Assembly: GCA_030630065.1 (NCBI GenBank)
Contig: DAOVNU010000070.1
Location: 1 to 5,120, forward strand
Length of the DNA: 5,120 nucleotides
Direction: 5' to 3'
Source: a bacterium
Lineage (GTDB): Bacteria > Ratteibacteria > UBA8468
The notes below the pieces were generated by a model. The model saw nothing but the letters and a program-made list of their open reading frames with translations, was not told where the DNA came from and searched no databases. How positions within the stretch are numbered: the stretch's first letter is position 1; each line of letters opens with the position of its first letter. Positions 1 through 5,120 of this stretch are shown here, piece after piece. A program made the position numbers and the translations under genes.

Positions 1-909
1 AATCTGCGGGTTTTTATTAAGGCGGCAAAGGAAAGGGGAGAAGCACTGGACCATACCCTTTTTTATGGTCCTCCGGGACTGGGAAAAACCACCCTTGCCT
101 ATATCATTGCCCGGGAGTTGGATGTGGACATTAAAACCGCTTCGGGTCCGGTCATTGAAAAAGCCGGGGACTTAGCCGGCCTCCTGACCAATCTTAAGAG
201 AAGAGACATCCTTTTCATTGATGAAATCCATCGGCTCTCGCATACCGTGGAGGAATATCTCTATGGGGCAATGGAGGATTTTGCTCTTTCCATCGTAACC
301 GGAGAGGGTCCCCGTGCCAATACCGTTCGCCTGACATTGGAGCCGTTTACACTTGTGGGGGCAACCACCCGCACCGGCTTGATTACTTCTCCTTTGCGTT
401 CACGGTTTGGTATCAGCCACCGCCTTTCCTTTTATCAACCCGAGGAATTGGCGAAAATTATTGAACGTTCCAGTAAAATTCTGAACATTGAAATTGAAAA
501 AAAAGCGGCGATGGAGATTGCCAGGAGGTCACGAGGGACACCCAGAATTGCCAATCGTCTTCTGCGACGCTTAAGAGATTATGCCCAGGTTAAAGGAAAG
601 GGGATTGTTACTTATGAGATTGCCAACACCTCATTAGAGATGCTGGAGGTTGATGAACAGGGTCTGGATGAAATGGATAAAAGAATTCTGGAGGTCATTA
701 TTTATAAATTCTCCGGAGGGCCGGTGGGATTGAAGACCTTGGCGGTGGCGGTTGGTGAAGAGGCGGATACGATAGAAGAGGTTTATGAACCCTATTTAGT
801 GCAGGAGGGGTATTTAAAAAGAACTTTAAAGGGAAGAGTTGCAACAAAGCATGCCTTTCAGCATCTTGGGGCTTCTCCGCAGGAAAAATCGCAACAGGAG
901 TTATGGTGA
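1..909 (+). CDS. ruvB: Holliday junction branch-migration ATPase RuvB, 5'-truncated by the window edge
   Basis: RuvB is the AAA+ hexameric motor that, with RuvA, drives branch migration of Holliday junctions during recombinational repair. The frame is open from base 1, so the true start lies upstream; an ATG at 118 is internal. By comparison with E. coli RuvB (336 aa), about 40 N-terminal residues are missing and 302 are present. Counting from base 1, Walker A is GPPGLGKTT at residues 23-31, Walker B with IDEIH at 73-77, and the sensor-1 region GATTR at 120-124. SPLRSRFGI follows at about 130-138, and the sensor-2 region TPRIANR is at 180-186. The C-terminal winged-helix DNA-binding domain spans about 221-290, with GGPVGLKTLA and EPYLVQEGYL. 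All motor motifs are intact. The stop TGA (907-909) overlaps the start of lptB. No ruvA or ruvC is visible, but they could lie upstream. Identification is very secure. Confidence 0.98.
   Translation, partial: NLRVFIKAAKERGEALDHTLFYGPPGLGKTTLAYIIARELDVDIKTASGPVIEKAGDLAGLLTNLKRRDILFIDEIHRLSHTVEEYLYGAMEDFALSIVTGEGPRANTVRLTLEPFTLVGATTRTGLITSPLRSRFGISHRLSFYQPEELAKIIERSSKILNIEIEKKAAMEIARRSRGTPRIANRLLRRLRDYAQVKGKGIVTYEIANTSLEMLEVDEQGLDEMDKRILEVIIYKFSGGPVGLKTLAVAVGEEADTIEEVYEPYLVQEGYLKRTLKGRVATKHAFQHLGASPQEKSQQELW
896..900 (+). promoter_or_regulatory. Ribosome binding site of lptB (AGGAG)
   Basis: AGGAG lies inside the last codons of ruvB. It is only 2 bases from the ATG at 903 but 5 bases from the GTG at 906. 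The spacing therefore favours GTG 906, which would make the ruvB/lptB overlap a GTGA, like the next junction. The two options differ by a single residue. Confidence 0.6.
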
Positions 910-1624
910 AATCTTTAAAAGTAAACAATATCTGTAAGTCCTACGGCAAAAAGTTAGTTGTAAACAATCTTTCTCTGGAGATAAACCAGGGAGAGATTGT
1001 GGGTCTTCTCGGCCCTAATGGTGCGGGAAAGACGACTACCTTTCATATTATTATCGGTTTACTTAAGCCGCAAAGCGGTTCTGTTTCTCTTAACGGTAAG
1101 GATATTACTTCTCTCCCTATTTATAAGAGGGCGCGTCTGGGAATGGGTTATCTTCCCCAGGAACCATCCATCTTCCGCAAGTTAACGGTGGAAGAGAATA
1201 TTATGGCAATTTTAGAAACACTTAAAATAAGTAAAAAAGAGCGAAAACAACGTTTAAAAGAACTTTTAAAAAAACTGGAACTTGAATCCCTGGCTAAAAG
1301 TAGGGCATTTGTTCTTTCCGGCGGAGAAAGGCGGAGATTGGAAATCACAAGAGCGTTGGTAATCTCTCCCTCCTTTCTTCTTCTGGATGAACCATTCTCC
1401 GGGATAGACCCGATCACCGTTTCCGAGATAAAGACAATTATCAAGAAACTCTCTGACGACGGATTAGGTATTTTGCTTACTGACCATAACGTGCGCGAGA
1501 CCCTGGCAATTACCGACCGCGCCTATATTGTCTCTCAGGGAGAAGTTCTTATCCACGGAGCAGCCCAGGAATTGGTAGGAAGTGAAAGAGCGAGAAAAAT
1601 CTATTTAGGGGAGGAGTTTGAATT

Positions 1625-1628
<4 letters not shown>
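903..1628 (+). CDS. lptB: LPS export ABC transporter ATPase LptB
   Basis: LptB is the cytoplasmic ATPase of the LptB2FG complex, which extracts LPS from the inner membrane and pushes it along the Lpt bridge to the outer membrane. The 241 aa match the family length. Walker A is GPNGAGKTT at 37-45. The Q-loop region is QEPSIFRKLTVEENI at 86-100, a run typical of LptB rather than of branched-chain amino-acid ABC ATPases (LivF/LivG). The ABC signature LSGGERRR is at 138-145, Walker B with DEPFSGIDP at 162-170, and the switch His at 195. The C-terminal YLGEEFEL also resembles LptB ends. The start is ATG 903 (7-base overlap with ruvB) or GTG 906 (4-base overlap). It ends in a GTGA overlap with uppS. 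The lptA, lptC and rpoN genes that flank it in proteobacteria are not seen here; upstream lies ruvB instead. A relative of unknown substrate is possible but less likely. Confidence 0.94.
1608..1616 (+). promoter_or_regulatory. Strong ribosome binding site of uppS (GGGGAGGAG)
   Basis: A purine-rich Shine-Dalgarno sequence in the final codons of lptB ends 8 bases before the GTG at 1625. It is the clearest ribosome binding site in the window and supports the unusual GTG start of uppS. Confidence 0.8.
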
Positions 1629-2332
<704 letters not shown>

Positions 2333-2353
2333 CATTTGACAAAAGTAGACCTT

Positions 2354-3499
2354 ATGAAAAATATTGTTATTTTGGGCTCAACCGGTTCAATCGGTCGCAA
2401 TGCACTTTCCGTAGTCAGGGAAGAACCACGGAAGTTTCGGATAAAGGGACTATCGGCAAGGTCAAACGTTGACCTCCTGGAAAAACAGGTGGAGGAATTT
2501 CATCCGGAGGTAGTGGTAATCACCGATAAAAAAGCCGGAGAAAAGTTCCTGGAAAAACCTCTGGCTAAGGAGGTAAAGGTATTTTTAGACGAGGAGGGTT
2601 TTCTAAAACTGGTAAGAATGCCTGAAGTTGATTTGGTGCTCATTGCGCTTACGGGAATTGTCGGACTCCTCCCTACCCTGGAAGCAATTCATTCTAAAAA
2701 AACGGTTGCTCTGGCTACCAAGGAGGTAATTGTTTCTGCAGGAAGGATTGTTATGGATGCAGCCAGAGAGAACAATGTGGAAATTCTGCCGGTTGATAGC
2801 GAACATAACAGCATTTTTCAGGCCTTAAAGGGATACCGGGAAGCAGAAATTAGAAGAATTATTCTTACCGCCTCCGGTGGTCCATTAGCAGAAATAGAGG
2901 GAGACCTTTCCGACATCCCGCTTTCAGTCGCTCTTAAACATCCTGTCTGGAAAATGGGTAAAAAAATTAGTATTGACAGTAGTACGATGATGAATAAAGG
3001 GTTGGAGGTCATCGAAGCACATTATCTCTTTGGAGTTAAGCCATCTTACATTGATGTGGTAATTCACCGGGAGGCAATTATCCATTCCCTTGTTGAATTC
3101 AAGGATGGTTTTATTTCCGCCATTCTGGCCTTCCCTGATATGCGGCTCCCCATTCATTACGTTTTGCATTATCCCGAAAGGGTGGAAAGCGGTCTGCCGA
3201 AATTGGATTTCTCCAGGATTGAGCAATTGAATTTCAAGAAACCGGATTTTGAAAGGTTTCCCTGTTTAATGTATGCTTATGATGCTATAAATTATGGAGG
3301 AACAATGCCCGCTGTTTTGAATCAGGCAAATGAGGTGGCAGTAAATGCTTTTCTGAAAGAAGAAATAAAGTTTGGGAGAATTCCCGAAATTATCAGGGAG
3401 ACAATGAATCACCATCAGGTAGTAAAAAACCCAACATTAGAGGAGGTTTTAGCTGCTGATAAATGGGCCAAGGAGGAGGCGAAAGGTTTGATAAAATGA
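2354..3499 (+). CDS. dxr: 1-deoxy-D-xylulose 5-phosphate reductoisomerase (MEP pathway)
   Basis: Dxr converts DXP to 2-C-methyl-erythritol 4-phosphate with NADPH and a divalent metal. It is the committed MEP-pathway step and the target of fosmidomycin. The 381 aa are near the usual 380-400. The NADPH-binding GSTGSIG is at 8-14. The metal and substrate site VDSEH is at 147-151, with ligands Asp148 and Glu150. LTASGGP is at 171-177. The flexible active-site loop HPVWKMGKK is at 196-204 (His196, Trp199). NKGLE at 214-218 supplies the third ligand, Glu218. PDMRLPI is at 261-267 and VLNQANE at 321-327. Substitutions in usually conserved spots are ATKE at 121-124 (commonly ANKE) and HREA at 238-241 (commonly HPQS). 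An in-frame TTG at 2336 would add six residues, but ATG 2354 gives the standard M-K-N-I-V-I-L-G start. Neither has a good ribosome binding site, so translation may depend on ribosomes leaving uppS. The stop overlaps rseP as ATGA. Confidence 0.97.
   Translation: MKNIVILGSTGSIGRNALSVVREEPRKFRIKGLSARSNVDLLEKQVEEFHPEVVVITDKKAGEKFLEKPLAKEVKVFLDEEGFLKLVRMPEVDLVLIALTGIVGLLPTLEAIHSKKTVALATKEVIVSAGRIVMDAARENNVEILPVDSEHNSIFQALKGYREAEIRRIILTASGGPLAEIEGDLSDIPLSVALKHPVWKMGKKISIDSSTMMNKGLEVIEAHYLFGVKPSYIDVVIHREAIIHSLVEFKDGFISAILAFPDMRLPIHYVLHYPERVESGLPKLDFSRIEQLNFKKPDFERFPCLMYAYDAINYGGTMPAVLNQANEVAVNAFLKEEIKFGRIPEIIRETMNHHQVVKNPTLEEVLAADKWAKEEAKGLIK
3470..3479 (+). promoter_or_regulatory. Shine-Dalgarno-like purine run upstream of rseP
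   Basis: AAGGAGGAGG, inside the end of dxr, is a near-perfect anti-16S match but lies 16 bases before the rseP ATG at 3496. The weaker GAAAGG at 3481-3486 has a normal 9-base gap. The only start-like triplet at good distance from the strong match, TTG 3488, is in the dxr frame and reaches a stop after three codons. The run may load or hold ribosomes for coupled translation of rseP, or simply encode K-E-E-A in Dxr. Confidence 0.4.
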
Positions 3500-4572
3500 T
3501 TATTAATATCTTAGCGATTATTTTTGTTTTTGGTACGGTTATCATTATCCACGAGTTGGGACATTTTTTAGTGGCAAAAAAGGCGGGAATTAAGGTGGAG
3601 AAATTTTCCTTTGGTCTCGGTCCTCCTATTTTTAAATTCAAGAAAGGGGAGACCTTCTATCAAATCTCGCCATTTCCCCTCGGGGGGTTTGTAAAATTAG
3701 CCGGTGAGTATCCCGAGGAGGCAAAGAAGGATTCCTCTCCGCAGGAGAAAAAACGCGAATATTTTTCCAAGCCCCTGGGTATCAGAGCATTGGTAATAGT
3801 AGCGGGTCCTTTAAATAATATTCTTCTCGGTTTTTTGATTTTTGTTTTTGTCTTTTTATTTGGGGTAGAGACCCCTGATTTTTCTTTGGCTAAAATTGGA
3901 ACTTTTACCAAAAACGCTCCTGCGGAAAAAAGTGGTTTGCAGAAGGGGGATGTCATCCTGATGATTGATAACGTCAAAATTAATAGATGGGAAGATATGG
4001 CAGAAATCATCCACAAAAGTGCCGGGGAAAAATTAAAATTTTTAGTGCAGCGGGAAAGTGAAGAATTTTCTCTGAATATTACTCCTGAAGAAAAATTATT
4101 GCCGGCACCATCGGGCAAGATGGAGAAGATAGGGTTAATTGGGATTATGCCTGCTACCCATACCGAGAGGGTTGGTTTACCTCTGGCAATCAAGAAAGCC
4201 GCAATCAATACCAGGGACGTAACCGTTCTCATCTTTGTTGCGCTTAAAAAAATCTTCACTAAAGAAATTCCTGCCAAATATTTAGCCGGGCCGATAGGGA
4301 TTGCGCAACTCACTGCGCGCTTTGCCCATACGGGTTTGAGCAATTTCCTTTTCTTCATTGCTCTCATCAGCATTAATCTGGGCATCATTAATCTTTTTCC
4401 CTTTTTTATTCTTGACGGAGGCAGAATTACCGGGTTGGGAATAGAAAAAATAACCAGGAAAACGCCGAGTAAACGTCTGTTAGAAATTTCTCAAACAGTA
4501 GGCATTGCTCTTCTCCTTGCCCTCTTCCTCTTCATCACCTACAACGACCTTTTAAGGTTATTTAAAAAATGA
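3496..4572 (+). CDS. rseP: Site-2 intramembrane zinc metalloprotease, RseP/RasP family
   Basis: Members cut transmembrane segments in the inner membrane, for example anti-sigma factors in envelope-stress responses and leftover signal peptides. The 358 aa form about four membrane segments: 3-19, 97-122, 282-305 and 332-349. The zinc site HELGH (19-23; catalytic Glu20) directly follows the first. FPLGGFVKLAGE at 60-71 and AGPLNN at 103-108 are family hallmarks. A single PDZ domain spans about 128-200, with SGLQKGDVI at 146-154; E. coli RseP (450 aa) has two. AGPIGIAQ is at 264-271. The third zinc ligand is Asp307 in NLFPFFILDGGR (299-310), where a Phe-Ile replaces the usual Pro-Val of LPIPVLDGG. 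An in-frame ATG at 3463 would add 11 polar residues before the membrane helix, so ATG 3496, forming an ATGA overlap with dxr, is preferred. It ends in another ATGA overlap with ispG. The actual substrate here is unknown. Confidence 0.95.
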   Translation: MIINILAIIFVFGTVIIIHELGHFLVAKKAGIKVEKFSFGLGPPIFKFKKGETFYQISPFPLGGFVKLAGEYPEEAKKDSSPQEKKREYFSKPLGIRALVIVAGPLNNILLGFLIFVFVFLFGVETPDFSLAKIGTFTKNAPAEKSGLQKGDVILMIDNVKINRWEDMAEIIHKSAGEKLKFLVQRESEEFSLNITPEEKLLPAPSGKMEKIGLIGIMPATHTERVGLPLAIKKAAINTRDVTVLIFVALKKIFTKEIPAKYLAGPIGIAQLTARFAHTGLSNFLFFIALISINLGIINLFPFFILDGGRITGLGIEKITRKTPSKRLLEISQTVGIALLLALFLFITYNDLLRLFKK

Positions 4573-5120
4573 ATAGGAGAAGGAAAACGAGGAAGGTGGG
4601 GCTGGGGAATCTCTTTATTGGGGGGGATGCGCCGATACTGATTCAGTCAATGGTTAAGGTTCCTACCGGAAATACCAGAAGGGTTATCGCACAGATAGAA
4701 AGATTGGAAGGATGTGGTTGCGAAGCGATACGGCTGGCAATAACTAACGCTGGAGATATTTCCTCTTTGAAGAAGATTAAGAAAGCGACAAAAATTCCCT
4801 TGATTGCCGATATTCAGTTTCATACCTCGCTTGCCCTGAAATCTATTGAAGCGGGTGTAGATAAGATAAGGTTGAATCCCGGCAATATGAAAAAGAAGGG
4901 GCTAAAGGAGGTTGCCCATTTAGCCAGAGAGAGAGGAATTCCGTTAAGGATTGGGGCAAATTCCGGTTCGATCAAGGTAAAAAAGAAAGGGCTTGCGGTT
5001 TCTTTAGTGGACGTCGTAGGTGATTGGGTCAAATTCTTTGAGGATTTAGAATTTTTTAACTTGGTTATCTCTCTAAAAACTCCGGAGGTAGAAAGCACTA
5101 TTTCTGCTTACCTGATGATG
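4569..5120 (+). CDS. ispG: 4-hydroxy-3-methylbut-2-enyl diphosphate synthase (IspG/GcpE), 3'-truncated
   Basis: IspG reductively opens the ring of methylerythritol cyclodiphosphate to HMBPP using a [4Fe-4S] cluster, the penultimate MEP step. The frame is open for 184 codons to the window edge. This covers much of the N-terminal TIM barrel; the C-terminal Cys-bearing cluster domain lies beyond. The N-terminus RRRKTRKV (3-10) and GGDAPILIQSM (18-28) are typical. GCEAIRLA (50-57), IPLIADI (76-82), RLNPGN (101-106), IPLRIGANSGS (124-134) and VISLK (166-170) follow in family order. Two deviations stand out: ADIQFH at 80-85, where most homologues have ADIHFD, and GANSGS for the more usual GVNAGS. 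The ATG overlaps the rseP stop as ATGA. The ribosome binding site is weak (AAGG at 4554-4557, 11 bases away), which suggests coupling to rseP. The MEP identity is secure; whether the missing part is complete cannot be seen. Confidence 0.94.
   Translation, partial: MNRRRKTRKVGLGNLFIGGDAPILIQSMVKVPTGNTRRVIAQIERLEGCGCEAIRLAITNAGDISSLKKIKKATKIPLIADIQFHTSLALKSIEAGVDKIRLNPGNMKKKGLKEVAHLARERGIPLRIGANSGSIKVKKKGLAVSLVDVVGDWVKFFEDLEFFNLVISLKTPEVESTISAYLMM

Noticed and set aside
2336..2353. Six-residue N-terminal extension of Dxr from TTG 2336
   Set aside because: No ribosome binding site at a workable distance, and the family N-terminus begins at ATG 2354.
2924..3226. Minus-strand open frame of 100 codons
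   Set aside because: It is opposite the most conserved part of dxr (NKGLE to PDMR), which fully explains the sequence.
3660..4388. Long 242-codon open frame on the minus strand
   Set aside because: It lies wholly opposite rseP, has no ribosome binding site or recognisable domain, and its hydrophobic stretches mirror the membrane segments of RseP. It is a shadow frame.
4820..5098. Minus-strand open frame of 92 codons near the window end
   Set aside because: It is opposite clear ispG coding sequence that carries family motifs; no domain is recognisable in the reverse frame.

Overview
The window is a tightly packed block of six genes, all on the + strand, with no intergenic stretch longer than about 21 bases. 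The order is ruvB (5'-truncated) - lptB - uppS - dxr - rseP - ispG (3'-truncated). Four of the five junctions overlap (ATGGTGA or GTGA, GTGA, ATGA, ATGA), so the block reads as one translationally coupled operon. I saw no RNA gene, mobile element, CRISPR array, integrase, toxin-antitoxin pair or defence-like gene, and no convincing promoter or rho-independent terminator.

Organism. An LPS-exporter ATPase (LptB) indicates a diderm, LPS-type bacterium. The MEP isoprenoid pathway (dxr, ispG) excludes a typical archaeon. The run dxr-rseP-ispG is a common bacterial arrangement, also seen in Firmicutes and in several uncultivated diderm phyla. Base composition is moderate, and Arg is often encoded by AGA/AGG. 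A candidate-phylum diderm, for example an Omnitrophota-like lineage, fits, but this is a low-confidence inference from gene order and protein style, not from a search.

Layout. Positions 1-909 hold the ruvB Holliday-junction motor, lacking roughly its first 40 codons. Positions 903-1628 hold lptB, the ATPase of the LPS export machine. Positions 1625-2332 hold uppS, undecaprenyl diphosphate synthase. A 21-base gap with a small inverted repeat follows. Positions 2354-3499 hold dxr, the committed step of the MEP pathway. Positions 3496-4572 hold rseP, a site-2 intramembrane zinc protease with one PDZ domain. From 4569 to the window end lies ispG, a late MEP-pathway enzyme.

How they work together. 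Dxr and IspG make the C5 isoprenoid precursors, which UppS condenses into the C55 carrier lipid used for peptidoglycan and LPS O-antigen. LptB powers LPS delivery to the outer membrane, and RseP handles envelope-stress or signal-peptide cleavage in the inner membrane. Five of the six genes therefore serve cell-envelope building, and ruvB is the outsider. The cdsA gene that commonly sits between uppS and dxr is absent.

This is essentially a housekeeping locus. I found no credible new system. The items worth a second look are the gene order and missing cdsA, substitutions in conserved motifs of IspG, Dxr and RseP, start-site ambiguities, and the small inverted repeat at the only non-overlapping junction.
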